A stretch of DNA of 32,376 nt from an uncultured Rhodospirillaceae bacterium (GCA_913052165.1 CAJXEC010000016.1:1-32376); one strand, 5' to 3'. Positions 1 to 8,293 are shown, counted from the first letter of the stretch. Notes: generated from the letters alone by a model not told the origin. Made by a program: numbers and translations.

Positions 1-205
1 CATAAAAAAGGGGTCCTATTGCAAAGCCGATCGTAAATGAGCTCAAGGTCAGTTGAGCGTTACTGGCAGTGGTTAGAAAATCTTTTTCAATCGTCGGCAA
101 GGCCGGAAGATACATATCCATAGACATTGGCCCGAATGAGGACAGTGTGCCAATAATTAGGATAATGGTTGCTCCCGCGATGCTCACACGGGCTTTTTCA
201 CTCAT
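1..205 (-). CDS. Bcr/CflA-type MFS drug exporter, N-terminal part
   Basis: Only the first 68 codons are visible; the frame runs open past the left edge of the window. The translated start contains a hydrophobic first helix (about residues 10-28), then DMYLPALP (30-37) and QLTLSSFTIGFAIG (51-64). These are hallmarks of the Bcr/CflA subfamily of 12-helix proton-coupled multidrug exporters in the inner membrane. The ATG sits one base after the stop codon of the upstream luciferase-like gene and has no clear Shine-Dalgarno sequence, so translation is probably coupled. The pairing suggests a substrate oxidised by the flavoenzyme or exported alongside it, but the substrate cannot be read from the sequence. 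Family assignment is good despite the truncation because the N-terminal motif is distinctive. Confidence 0.85.
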   Translation of the reverse strand, partial: MSEKARVSIAGATIILIIGTLSSFGPMSMDMYLPALPTIEKDFLTTASNAQLTLSSFTIGFAIGPLFY

Positions 206-206
206 A

Positions 207-1205
207 TTAAATAGCCGAAAGTTCCGGCATGACCTCGTTAGAAAACAGCTCAACCGTTTGCTGCATTTCCGCAGAGGTTTGATCACCATAAGCAAACTGA
301 CAAACCAGATAATTAGCTTGAGAGGTTTTGAGGTTTTCTGATAAAAATTGTGTGACCGTCTCTGGCGAACCAGCAATCCCCATCCCATCTTTTTCTAAGC
401 CGTCATAGGTGGCAGCTCTTTGATGGCGCGGAGAAGATCCTCGATCACGAAAGAGAAAATTAAAGCTCTCGTGCCACACGGGATAAGAGCGTCGGGCAAT
501 ATCAAGCGCCTCAGCATCCGTCGGAGCGACGGTGACGAACCTGCCGATACCCATTAAGGGCTTTGGTAAAGATTGATCGAAAGCCCCTACATATGCATCG
601 AAGAATTGGCCGGTGGGGCCGGCAGGATCTAAGCTTATAATGTTTAATTTTTGTTTAGCTGCTTTTTTGGCGCTTTCTGTGGAATGAACGCCATACCATA
701 GCGGGGGATGAGGCTTCTGATTCGGATCAAAAATCACCGGTACATCGCCACAATCAAAATACTCGCCCTTAACATTGATCCGCTCCCCTTTAAAGCCTGC
801 CATTATTATCTCCATGGCTTCATCGTAAAATGCTTGGGCCCCTGAGGGTTCGACACCAAAGATCTTTAATTCGAGGGGTGAGGCACCACGCCCAAACCCT
901 AATTCTAGCCTACCTCGGCTCATATGATCCAACATGCATATTTCTTCAAATAACCGTAACGGATGATAAAGTGGTAATGCGAAAATCATTGGGCCGAAGC
1001 GTAACTTTTCTGTACGTTGAGCGACCGCCGAGAGAAATACGCTGGGTGAAGCAGCCATGCCCAGCGGAGTCGAATGATGCTCAGCAATATGATAAGCGTG
1101 AAAACCTGCAGAGTCATATAACTCGACCAATTTGAGCCTCTCCTCGTAATAATCTGCGAGTGGAGCTCCGCTTGCGTCTACATGATCAAAAATTCCAAAT
1201 TTCAT
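207..1205 (-). CDS. LLM-class (luciferase-like) flavin-dependent oxidoreductase
   Basis: This 332-residue protein is full length for the bacterial luciferase-like family, which are TIM-barrel monooxygenases using reduced FMN (or F420 in other lineages). The N-terminus MKFGIFDHVD, the AEHH motif at 41-44, the GPMIFALPLYHPLRLFEE segment at about 71-88 and DHMSRGRLELGFGRG at 93-107 are typical of the group resembling the luciferase alpha subunit. It presumably works in the cytoplasm with a separate flavin reductase; none is seen here. The actual substrate cannot be predicted. It is the first gene of a two-gene unit with the Bcr/CflA exporter, separated by one base. The start is the ATG at 1205. 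Only a weak AAGGTG-like ribosome site lies upstream, about 14 bases away, so initiation may be inefficient. Confidence 0.92.
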   Translation of the reverse strand: MKFGIFDHVDASGAPLADYYEERLKLVELYDSAGFHAYHIAEHHSTPLGMAASPSVFLSAVAQRTEKLRFGPMIFALPLYHPLRLFEEICMLDHMSRGRLELGFGRGASPLELKIFGVEPSGAQAFYDEAMEIIMAGFKGERINVKGEYFDCGDVPVIFDPNQKPHPPLWYGVHSTESAKKAAKQKLNIISLDPAGPTGQFFDAYVGAFDQSLPKPLMGIGRFVTVAPTDAEALDIARRSYPVWHESFNFLFRDRGSSPRHQRAATYDGLEKDGMGIAGSPETVTQFLSENLKTSQANYLVCQFAYGDQTSAEMQQTVELFSNEVMPELSAI

Positions 1206-1764
1206 GATGGTTAGGTTACACCTTTATTTTACTGCGTACACACCTCAGACCACCAATTGGAACTCGAGGCCTAAGCGTGAATTCGTATTTTTGATTATCA
1301 ACACATCTTCATGGGCAAAACTCGATACCCCTGCACCATTTAGTGTGTGGACTCACAAAAATTGTTCGCGGACGAGAGGCATTTGATCATTCCAAGGCAA
1401 ATCGCTTACAGCCAAAGGACCGTTTAAACCCCGGCTGCGTTAACAAAAGGCAGTTCTATAACTAATTATTTCGCAACACAAAAAAAACCTGGCAACTTAA
1501 GACGACATTTACAGACGCTTTACCCGTGTCGCGAGCGAGTATAACTTCACAACTGGTCTCTGTTTCCAACATTTGGTTCAAAGAACCCCAACGTAAAAGT
1601 TGTATTAGAGCCGTCTAAGTCTCTAAATCGGTTTATCACCCCAATATTCATATGCTCCTTGTTTCAAAAAAGTACCAGGGTTCGGCCATCTATGCGAAGG
1701 AAAAACTAAATGTCAATGGGAGAGTAAATTGGAAATTCAACCCTCTATCCTTGATAACAATAAA

Positions 1765-1792
1765 TTTACCTTTGAATTAACTTTTTTATAGT
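1765..1792 (+). promoter_or_regulatory. Candidate sigma-70 promoter for marR-emrAB
   Basis: TTTACC (1765-1770) and TATAGT (1787-1792) are separated by 16 bases in an AT-rich stretch in front of marR. The -10 box abuts the first palindrome, as expected if the MarR protein represses its own operon. TTGAAT at 1772 is an alternative -35 but has no good -10 at the right distance. The call rests on pattern only. Confidence 0.4.
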
Positions 1793-1834
1793 AAGCTAGC
1801 TTATTTTATGCTAGGCAATTATAAGTTCGCTTAC
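1791..1834. promoter_or_regulatory. Paired MarR-type operators
   Basis: Two 14-base sites are seen. GTAAGCTAGCTTAT (1791-1804) contains a perfect 12-base palindrome. ATAAGTTCGCTTAC (1821-1834) matches the reverse complement of the first at 12 of 14 positions. Their centres are 30 bases apart, close to three helical turns, so two regulator dimers would sit on the same DNA face. The sites lie between the candidate -10 box and the marR start. MarR-family regulators commonly bind such palindromes in their own promoters. Binding by the neighbouring regulator is inferred. Confidence 0.55.
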
Positions 1835-1851
1835 TAATTATGGGATCGCTC

Positions 1852-2319
1852 ATGACTTTGAAAGACCCTCCAGAACATGTTGCCTATCTAATAGGGGATG
1901 TCTCCCGCATTTTCCGAACCGTTTATGATAGGCGGGTAGAACCCCTCGGATTAACGCGAGCGCAATGGCGTGTAATGTCCAGGATTAACAGGATGGAAGG
2001 TGCAACTCAAACAGAGCTTGCGACAGTCCTTGAAATAGAAAAACCGACATTAGGACGTCTGTTAGACCGATTGGAAGAAAAGGGTTGGATAGAGCGTCAT
2101 GGCGATAAGCATGATGGAAGAACGAAGCGAATAAAATTGGCCTATAAAGCCCAACCATTGCTTGAGAAGATGTATGACTTGGGCGATGAGATTTTGGAGT
2201 CTGCAATCGCTGGATTATCAAAAAAAGAAGCCGAGCAGCTAAGGTATTCTCTCAGCAAAGTAAAACAGAATTTATCTAATTTAATGGATAATAATAATCA
2301 GGACTCGGCGACAAAATGA
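1852..2319 (+). CDS. MarR-family transcriptional regulator
   Basis: A dimeric winged-helix regulator, probably a ligand-responsive repressor of the efflux genes that follow. The core from QWRVMSRINRMEGATQTEL through the recognition helix segment EKPTLGRLLDRLEEKGWIER and the wing DKHDGRTKRIKL is typical of MarR/SlyA proteins, flanked by dimerisation helices. I prefer the ATG at 1852, which has GGGA six bases upstream; an in-frame ATG at 1840 has no ribosome site and lies too close to the second operator. The stop overlaps the start of the adaptor gene by four bases (ATGA), so regulator and pump are co-translated. Autoregulation through the paired palindromes just upstream is likely, and the inducer may be the pump substrate. 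The start choice is less certain than the family. Confidence 0.93.
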   Translation: MTLKDPPEHVAYLIGDVSRIFRTVYDRRVEPLGLTRAQWRVMSRINRMEGATQTELATVLEIEKPTLGRLLDRLEEKGWIERHGDKHDGRTKRIKLAYKAQPLLEKMYDLGDEILESAIAGLSKKEAEQLRYSLSKVKQNLSNLMDNNNQDSATK

Positions 2320-3383
2320 AGGGCATCAATCGCCAGGTCATTCGGTTTTTCTTCCTTCTTGTTTTGCCGACATCAGTGGTTTTATTAGGCGCAGACCATT
2401 GGATTAAATCCACGCGATTTGTTAAAACCGAAAACGCCTATGTTAAAGCCCATCTGCTATCCATAAGTTCTGATCTCGACGGCCGGACCGTCAAACTGCA
2501 TGTCAAACCAAACGAGATCGTTAAAAAAGGGGATCCGTTGTTTGAACTCGATTCGGAACCTTTCGAAATAGATCTGGCTAGGGCTCAGGCTGAATTGATT
2601 TCAATAAAATTTGACTTATATGCGCTGCGTGAAGAGCTCTTTGAGGCAAGAGCCCAATTGTCTGACGCCAAAGCAGAGGTTGTTTACTCGGAGCGTGTTT
2701 TCAAGCGCCAAAAAGAATTATCTCAACGAGGAGTGGCCTCTAGGGTACGTCTTGAGGAAGCAGAGAGAGAACTCAATATCGCAAGACAGCATGTCCGAAC
2801 AACCCGACACAGCATAGGCCGTGTCATGGCTAAATTGGGAGGAGACGTCACTCAACCGGTAGATAGACACCCCAGCTATCTTGAAGCAAGAGGTAGGGTA
2901 GAGTCTGCAAAGTTAAATTTAAGACACACAACCATTTTTTCCCCTGCGAATGGAACTGTGGGTAGCTTTGCTCTCCAACCCGGCGAGTATGTCCAAAAGG
3001 GAAAACCAGTAATACCCATTATTCAGAGCGATGAAAAATGGATCCAAGCCAATTTAAAAGAAACGCAGCTTACTCATATTGGCCCCGGCCAAAATGTTGA
3101 GGTGACTATCGATGCCTTTCCAAATGAACCCCTTGAGGCCAAAGTTATTTCCATTAGCCCCACAACTGGCGCCGAGCTGTCTATTCTTCCACCCCAAAAT
3201 GCCAGCGGTAATTGGGTAAAAGTTGTTCAGCGTGTGCCAGTCCGTATCGAATTTAGCAATAAGAAAATAATTAGGAAACTTCGTTCAGGTATGACCGTCC
3301 AAATCTCTATCGACACAGGCCGGGAACGCTCGCTTTTGGCCGTTATAAAAAGTAGTTTTGCCAACACCGAAAGTGCAGAATGA
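2316..3383 (+). CDS. emrA: HlyD/EmrA-family membrane fusion protein
   Basis: The periplasmic adaptor of a tripartite efflux pump, 355 residues. A single N-terminal membrane anchor (about residues 10-27) is followed by the lipoyl/barrel half-motif around TENAYVKAHLLSISSDLDG and LHVKPNEIVKKGDPLFELD. A long charged helical hairpin (about 80-170, rich in Glu, Arg and Ala) follows. The second lipoyl half (FSPANGTVGSFALQPGEYV) and the beta-barrel domain come next, as in EmrA. It links the inner-membrane EmrB-like transporter to an outer-membrane TolC-type channel, and no channel gene is in the window. Four-base ATGA overlaps on both sides place it in the middle of a tight operon with marR and the DHA2 transporter. 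The symbol reflects family and context, not proven orthology. Confidence 0.93.
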   Translation: MKGINRQVIRFFFLLVLPTSVVLLGADHWIKSTRFVKTENAYVKAHLLSISSDLDGRTVKLHVKPNEIVKKGDPLFELDSEPFEIDLARAQAELISIKFDLYALREELFEARAQLSDAKAEVVYSERVFKRQKELSQRGVASRVRLEEAERELNIARQHVRTTRHSIGRVMAKLGGDVTQPVDRHPSYLEARGRVESAKLNLRHTTIFSPANGTVGSFALQPGEYVQKGKPVIPIIQSDEKWIQANLKETQLTHIGPGQNVEVTIDAFPNEPLEAKVISISPTTGAELSILPPQNASGNWVKVVQRVPVRIEFSNKKIIRKLRSGMTVQISIDTGRERSLLAVIKSSFANTESAE

Positions 3384-4918
3384 ATTCCTCTAACATCCAG
3401 CAAATAAGTCCGGAGCATCCGCAGACCAATGTCCCGATGGCGACTTTAGCTATCATGTTATCAACCGCGGTAGTCATTATGGATATAAATATCGCGGGAA
3501 TTGCACTTCCTGCGATGCAAGGGTCTTTATCAGCAAACCAGGATCAAATTTCTTGGGTAATGACAACCTATTTCATGGCTCAAGGCGTTACCATGGCAGC
3601 AACAGGCTGGCTTGCAGGGCGGTTCGGACGGAAAAGGCTCTATGTCGGAGCCCTCATTGGGTTTGCATTTTGCTCGGTAATGGCTGGTAACTCCTCCACG
3701 TTAGAGGAGATCATCATTTGGCGGGGGCTCCAGGGAATGTTCTCGGCCCCTGTGGTACCAATCTCACAAGCGTTAATTCTCGATCTTTATCCAAGGGAAA
3801 GACACAGTTTTGCTCTTGCCCTTTGGGGCTCCGGTGTGATGGTGGCGCCGGTCTTAGGTCCGGTGCTTGGAGGTATTATTACAGAAGAATATAGCTGGCG
3901 CTGGGTGTTTTACCTCTCTCTACCCTTCGCTATGCTCGGGGTTACCGGCACATTGGTTTTCATAAAAGAAATCTCTCGTGATTTAGAAAGGCGCTTTGAT
4001 TGGTTAGGTTTCTTTTGTTTAGCGGTAATGCTTGCCTGTCTGCAATTTACTTTAGATCGAGGTGAGAGTGAGGGATGGTTCAACTCCGAGTTAATTTTGT
4101 TGATGTTAGGACTAATTGGACTCAGCTTTTATCTTTTCGTTATTCACAGCATGACCACAGAAAACCCTTTTATCAGTGCAGGGATTATTAAGAATCGCAA
4201 TTTTATGATCGGCATGATTTTTATGTTTCTACTAGGCGTTCTTGTAATGTCGATAAATGTTATCATGCCACTTTTCCTACAAAACGTCCGCGAATTTCCA
4301 GTTGTCACTGCAGGCTTGACCATGATGCCACGAGGCCTTGGCACGATGTTTGCTCTAATTCTCGCTGGCCGCCTGAGTGGGCGCGTTATAGACCCAAGAT
4401 TAGTCATTTTTCTGGGTTTTTTGTGCGTGGCATACTCTGCTTGGACACTATCCAATGCTACGACAGATGTTGGCTACGCAACCTTCGCCATAGCGGGATT
4501 TTTTAACGGGGCTGGAATAGGACTTGTCTTCGTCCCTCTTACAACAGTTTCATTTTGGACCCTACCAGTACAATACAGAACCGAGGCCTCGACTTTATCT
4601 AGCCTGATACGGACCTATGGAAGCGGTATCGGGGTCTCTATAGTCATTAGCTGCCTATCACGGACACAAAAAGAGTCCCACGCATTTCTAACAGAGCGGA
4701 TTTCTCCTTTTACCGAGATCATTAGTACCTCATGGCTGCCAGAACTTTGGTCGATTAGCTCTATCCGAGGCCTCAGCGCTCTTGAGGCAGAAATCAATAA
4801 ACAGGCATTATCTATTGGGTTTTTAAATGATTTTCACCTGATTTTAGTCGGTACGCTTTTGGCAATGCCGCTGATTTTGCTAATCTCTCGGGGCGAGAAT
4901 AAACAAAAGCCCAATTGA
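3380..4918 (+). CDS. emrB: EmrB/QacA-type (DHA2) MFS multidrug transporter
   Basis: A 512-residue, 14-helix proton antiporter of the DHA2 family. N-terminal motif VVIMDINIAGIALPAMQGSL, motif A (GWLAGRFGRKRLY) and motif C (SGVMVAPVLGPVLGGIITEE, in helix 5) are all present. The D in VIMDINIA matches the membrane-embedded acidic residue of the family. It pairs with the preceding EmrA-like adaptor, whose stop overlaps its start by four bases, and would extrude hydrophobic, often uncoupling or anionic, compounds from the inner membrane. The gene is followed after 39 bases by a small protein and an amidase in the same orientation, which suggests that the exported or detoxified substrate contains an amide bond. 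This link is inference. Confidence 0.95.
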   Translation: MNSSNIQQISPEHPQTNVPMATLAIMLSTAVVIMDINIAGIALPAMQGSLSANQDQISWVMTTYFMAQGVTMAATGWLAGRFGRKRLYVGALIGFAFCSVMAGNSSTLEEIIIWRGLQGMFSAPVVPISQALILDLYPRERHSFALALWGSGVMVAPVLGPVLGGIITEEYSWRWVFYLSLPFAMLGVTGTLVFIKEISRDLERRFDWLGFFCLAVMLACLQFTLDRGESEGWFNSELILLMLGLIGLSFYLFVIHSMTTENPFISAGIIKNRNFMIGMIFMFLLGVLVMSINVIMPLFLQNVREFPVVTAGLTMMPRGLGTMFALILAGRLSGRVIDPRLVIFLGFLCVAYSAWTLSNATTDVGYATFAIAGFFNGAGIGLVFVPLTTVSFWTLPVQYRTEASTLSSLIRTYGSGIGVSIVISCLSRTQKESHAFLTERISPFTEIISTSWLPELWSISSIRGLSALEAEINKQALSIGFLNDFHLILVGTLLAMPLILLISRGENKQKPN

Positions 4919-4957
4919 TAGAAGAAAAATGATCTTTTTGATAAGGAAATCCTGCTA

Positions 4958-5185
4958 ATGGCTCGTAAAATTCGAATTGCTGATAATGAGGCCTTGTTTG
5001 ATGGGATGCTCAAGGCGGCGGGGGTAAACATGTCCCCAGAAGAAAAAGAGAATTTACGAGCCGCACATAGAGCTCTGAAAACACTAGCAGAAAGAGCAAG
5101 ACCACGCCGTAAAGAGAGGAGTTGGGAAGTACGAATGGCGCCCTTTTATTCGCCTAAAATAACCAAAAAAATCGCAAAAAAATGA
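4958..5185 (+). CDS. Small putative amidase partner (GatC/AtzG-like)
   Basis: A 75-residue protein with a helical N-terminal half, ALFDGMLKAAGVNMSPEEKE, then a helix ending in RARPRRKER and a basic tail with an MAPFYSP segment. The length, the helix-loop-helix with an AAGV..PEE turn, and the position immediately before an amidase with a four-base ATGA overlap resemble small GatC-like or AtzG-like subunits. Those wrap around amidases such as GatA and AtzE and stabilise them. Sequence similarity is too low to be sure by eye, so the partner role is inferred from context. AAGGA lies ten bases before the ATG. The C-terminal run of Lys and Arg makes it strongly basic, which is unusual for GatC. It could also be an unrelated small protein. 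Confidence 0.7.
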   Translation: MARKIRIADNEALFDGMLKAAGVNMSPEEKENLRAAHRALKTLAERARPRRKERSWEVRMAPFYSPKITKKIAKK

Positions 5186-6585
5186 TTTGTCCTCCGCCCC
5201 CCCCTACGATCTCAGACGCCTCAGCAGCCATAAAATGTGGCAAGCTTTTACCTACCGTTCTGTTAGAACAAGTGTTCGGCCGGATTGAGGCATTAGACCC
5301 AAGCCTCAATGCCTATCACAAGGTTTTCTGGAAAGAGGCGCGGCAGGAGGCAATCGAAGCAGATAAAGAAATTACCTCCGGCAATTATCGAGGCCCCTTA
5401 CACGGCATTCCCGTCGCGGTCAAAGATGTTTTTTATCTCAAAGGGCACCCCACCACATCCAATTCGCGTTCAATGCTGGACTGGCACGCGAATGAAGACG
5501 CAACCGTAGTAAAAAAACTCAAAGATGCAGGCGCAATCCTAACCGGCCAACTTAACACATTTGAATTTACTTTCGGCGGACGACCTACTTTTGACGCAGC
5601 ATTTCCTCCCGCCCTAAACCCTTGGAATACTGAATACGTGACTGGAGGTTCCAGCTCTGGATCTGGAGCGGCAGTAGCAGCAGGATTATGCTTAGGAGCT
5701 CTGGGATCCGATGCCGGTGGATCCATAAGGACCCCAGCATCCTTTTGCGGCATTGCAGGGCTTAAGCCAACCTACGGTCTCGTGAGTTCTTACGGTGATA
5801 TGCCACTGACCCACTCCTTTGACTGCGTGGGACCGATGGCGTGGAACTCTCAAGACTGCGCAATAATTCTCCAAGAAATAGCCGGTTACGACAAAAAAGA
5901 TCCTGTAAGCGCTGAACTCCCACCTCAGAATTACAATGCGTGCCTCTCAGAAGGTGCGACCAATTTAAAAATTGGTTTAATTCGTCATTTTTACACCGAT
6001 GATTGGGATGCACCAAAACCCATTGTCGGAGCTGTCGACAATATAGCGGCAATCCTCCAGTCACTAGGGGCCCACGTCGAAGAAATCTCGGTGTCCCACC
6101 TAATGGACTGGCATGCCGTTGGTCGAGTACTGCTCCCAGCGGAAGCCTATGCTATTCATGAGGACCGACTGAAAAATCATTGGGAAGACTATGGCTCTCT
6201 CGCGCGCGGTCGCATGATGCTAGGAGCAACCATCCGCGCCGCAGATTATATTCAAGCCCAACGCAGACGCAGTGAACTTATGGAGGAGATGGATAATATT
6301 TTCTCGACTTATGATCTCATCATAACTACGGCAACGTTGGACGAAACACCTCTGCTCACTGATAAAAATCCATACCCGAACTTGGAGACCCCTATGATAC
6401 AAGTTCCTTTTAACCTCACTCTTCACCCCGCGATTTCAATTCGCGCAGGGTTTTCAGAGAATAAAATGCCTATAGGTGTGCAAATCATTGGACGTCATTG
6501 GGAAGAAGCAAAACTATTGGGGACAGCCCACGCAGTAGAAAAATCACTTAACCTCTTATCAATCCGACCAACAGATCGATTCTGA
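5182..6585 (+). CDS. Amidase signature family hydrolase
   Basis: A 467-residue serine amidase of the Ser-cisSer-Lys type, close in length to GatA and AtzE. The catalytic set is intact: Lys81 in GIPVAVKDVF, cis-Ser157 in GGSSSGSGAAVAAG and nucleophile Ser181 in SDAGGSIRTPASFCG. The spacings match GatA and FAAH. It would hydrolyse a carboxamide in the cytoplasm; the substrate is unknown. It does not look like the tRNA-dependent GatA, since no gatB accompanies it and a small non-GatC protein precedes it. The ATG overlaps the stop of that small gene with no separate ribosome site, so the two are translationally coupled. Being last in the marR-emrAB unit suggests a joint role in modifying and exporting, or consuming, an amide compound. 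Confidence 0.92.
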   Translation: MICPPPPPTISDASAAIKCGKLLPTVLLEQVFGRIEALDPSLNAYHKVFWKEARQEAIEADKEITSGNYRGPLHGIPVAVKDVFYLKGHPTTSNSRSMLDWHANEDATVVKKLKDAGAILTGQLNTFEFTFGGRPTFDAAFPPALNPWNTEYVTGGSSSGSGAAVAAGLCLGALGSDAGGSIRTPASFCGIAGLKPTYGLVSSYGDMPLTHSFDCVGPMAWNSQDCAIILQEIAGYDKKDPVSAELPPQNYNACLSEGATNLKIGLIRHFYTDDWDAPKPIVGAVDNIAAILQSLGAHVEEISVSHLMDWHAVGRVLLPAEAYAIHEDRLKNHWEDYGSLARGRMMLGATIRAADYIQAQRRRSELMEEMDNIFSTYDLIITTATLDETPLLTDKNPYPNLETPMIQVPFNLTLHPAISIRAGFSENKMPIGVQIIGRHWEEAKLLGTAHAVEKSLNLLSIRPTDRF

Positions 6586-6854
6586 CCTAAAAATACTCGA
6601 TCCAGCAGCAACAAATTGCTCCAGTATCTTAAGATAATTAAAACTGGTTTGTCGTTCCGATAAGACCTGCACTGTCTCTGATTATACTGGTGTGGAAATT
6701 GTCAATCGGTGAATCAATCCTGAATGGAGTTTGTGCTCCGACCAAAGCTAGACGGCCCCATTCACAAATTCGGTAGAGATTTTTATGGGGAAAAAGACAC
6801 CTGAATTTTGACGATTTAGATCTAATCAACCGAAAACAAAAACTTTGATATTTC

Positions 6855-7394
6855 TCAGGGATTTTCTTCTAAATCAACACGCAAAGCGCCCATTACCCGT
6901 CCATGCATATTGTAAGCGCCAATCAATACGGTTAACTCAACCATTTGACGATCAGTTAAATTCTTTGCTACTGCCCCGTAAATATTATCGTCCACATTTA
7001 CACCTTTGGTTACTTGATCCACATATTTTAGAACAGCTTTTTCTTGCTCAGAAAAAATCTCAAGATTTATTGAATTCTTAAGTGCCTCACATTCAACCCT
7101 CGAAACTCCATCGGCCTCTGCCAGCTTCGGCACATGCTGCCTAAGCATATAATCGGCTCCTAACAGGTAACCAATCCGGATAATAACTAATTCTCGTAAA
7201 CGGCCTGATAGATCGGTTTCCCATCGGACCGTATTCATCTGGTTAAACCATGCAACTGCAAGCGGAGGCGCATTGAAAAGCATTCGATAAATATTAAGTA
7301 ATTTACCACGACGACCTGTTTTCATTTTTTCTACCAAATCGACAGCGTCCGCTGGTAGCTGTTCATCAGCAAGCAAAGTTACTCTGGCCATCAT
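6855..7394 (-). CDS. Carboxymuconolactone decarboxylase (CMD/AhpD-like) family protein
   Basis: An all-helical CMD-fold protein of 179 residues from the ATG at 7394, which has a strong GGAGG six bases upstream. An adjacent ATG at 7391 is almost as good; the frame extends to 7457 but without a better ribosome site. The core RLRELVIIRIGYLLGADYMLRQH (about 65-87) aligns with the YEWxxH segment of non-redox CMD proteins. The AhpD CxxC pair is absent, so peroxidase-reductase activity is not expected. The usual Glu-Trp of YEWxxH is replaced by Met-Leu, while His87 is kept. Proteins of this type often accompany aromatic or lactone catabolism genes, here a divergent class II aldolase. Precise reaction unknown. 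Confidence 0.88.
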   Translation of the reverse strand: MMARVTLLADEQLPADAVDLVEKMKTGRRGKLLNIYRMLFNAPPLAVAWFNQMNTVRWETDLSGRLRELVIIRIGYLLGADYMLRQHVPKLAEADGVSRVECEALKNSINLEIFSEQEKAVLKYVDQVTKGVNVDDNIYGAVAKNLTDRQMVELTVLIGAYNMHGRVMGALRVDLEENP

Positions 7395-7425
7395 TCTTCC
7401 CCTCCGTTTACCCTGCGTAGAGCTT

Positions 7426-7477
7426 ATTAGGCTTAATTCACTCCCGCAATTGACCACCTCCTCGCAACAAGCCTAAT
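7426..7477. promoter_or_regulatory. Nine-base inverted repeat between divergent genes
   Basis: ATTAGGCTT (7426-7434) and AAGCCTAAT (7469-7477) are perfect inverted copies with centres 43 bases apart, about four helical turns. They lie in the 116-base space between the CMD-family gene and the divergent class II aldolase gene. They could be paired half-operators for a regulator controlling both directions. No regulator gene is adjacent, so this is speculative. Confidence 0.35.
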
Positions 7478-7510
7478 CTCTCATAAAACAAAACAAAGGG
7501 AGAGGTGAGT

Positions 7511-8293
7511 ATGTGCGCAAGTCCAGTAATCGAGAGGCGTGATGACCTAATTGTGCCAGTTTCGGAGGACGAGTGGAAAGTTCGTATAGATCTTGCCGCC
7601 TGCTACCGATTAGTCGCCCATTTTGAAATGGATGATTTGTTCGCAACTCACATTACTGTGAAAGTACCGGGTCCAGAGATGCATTTTCTTCTAAATCCTT
7701 ATGGCGTGCATTTCAGTGAAGTAACCGCATCCAGCCTGGTCAAGGTCGACCTTGATGGCAATATTGTATCGGATACAGATCACGTGATTAATCCAGCTGG
7801 TTTTGTTATTCATTCTGCTATTCACGCTAATCGGCCGGACGCGATTTGTATCCTTCACACTCATACGGTCGCTGGGATGGCAATCTCAACAATTGAAGAG
7901 GGCCTTCAACCCTGGTGTCAAAAGGCTACCAGATACTACAAGCGCCTTGCTTATCATGATTTTGAGGGTAAAGCTCAGGACATGGATGAACGAGAACGTC
8001 TGGTAAAAGACCTTGGCGATAAAAATTATCTCGTGCTCCGCAATCACGGCCTTTTAGTATGCGCGCCCTCAATTGGAACGGCGTTTAAAGAAATGTATGC
8101 GATGGAAAAATCATGCAAAACACAACTTCAAATTATGGCATCTGGAGGTAAAATTATTGAACTCTCAGAGAATTTACTGGAGCACACCGCTCAACAATTT
8201 GAAAACGACGCCAAGGTTACTCGGGAAAGGCCGAGTGGATGGCCATCCCTCCTGCAGATGCTAGACCGAGTTAATCCTGGTTACGCAGCGTAA
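7511..8293 (+). CDS. Class II aldolase/adducin family protein, zinc ligands intact
   Basis: A cytoplasmic zinc-dependent aldolase, dehydratase or decarboxylase-type enzyme of 261 residues. Zinc ligands are visible as His116 and His118 in ILHTHTVAG and His179 in LRNHGLL. The acidic residue found before the first zinc site in fuculose-type aldolases is absent (NPAGFVIHSAIH), which is normal for the adducin-like branch. The start is the ATG at 7511, five bases after GGGAGAGG; an in-frame GTG at 7505 overlaps that ribosome site. It is divergent from the CMD gene and ends by running 13 bases into the convergent LD-carboxypeptidase gene. The substrate is unknown. This is the only fully intact zinc aldolase among three aldolase-family loci in the window. 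Confidence 0.92.
   Translation: MCASPVIERRDDLIVPVSEDEWKVRIDLAACYRLVAHFEMDDLFATHITVKVPGPEMHFLLNPYGVHFSEVTASSLVKVDLDGNIVSDTDHVINPAGFVIHSAIHANRPDAICILHTHTVAGMAISTIEEGLQPWCQKATRYYKRLAYHDFEGKAQDMDERERLVKDLGDKNYLVLRNHGLLVCAPSIGTAFKEMYAMEKSCKTQLQIMASGGKIIELSENLLEHTAQQFENDAKVTRERPSGWPSLLQMLDRVNPGYAA

Larger units (their letters stand above)
1206..1839. other. Long intergenic region, possible decayed coding remnant
   Basis: No intact gene is supported in these 634 bases. Its right end holds the marR-emrAB promoter and operators, listed separately. On the minus strand from about 1437 down to 1246, one frame is open apart from a single TGA near 1350. It reads coding-like peptide such as GLNGPLAVSDLPWND before the stop and SSFAHEDVLIIKN after it, ending in TGA. 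I do not recognise a family. Given three clear pseudogenes elsewhere in the window, this may be a fourth decayed gene, but the case is weak. A 34-codon minus-strand frame near 1652 was considered and not accepted. Confidence 0.3.

Noticed and set aside
1550-1652. 34-codon minus-strand peptide with AAGGAG three bases before its ATG
   Set aside because: The spacing is too short for efficient initiation, and nothing supports conservation.
6638-6829. 63-codon minus-strand frame after the CMD-family gene
   Set aside because: It would need a TTG start without a ribosome site and has no recognisable family.
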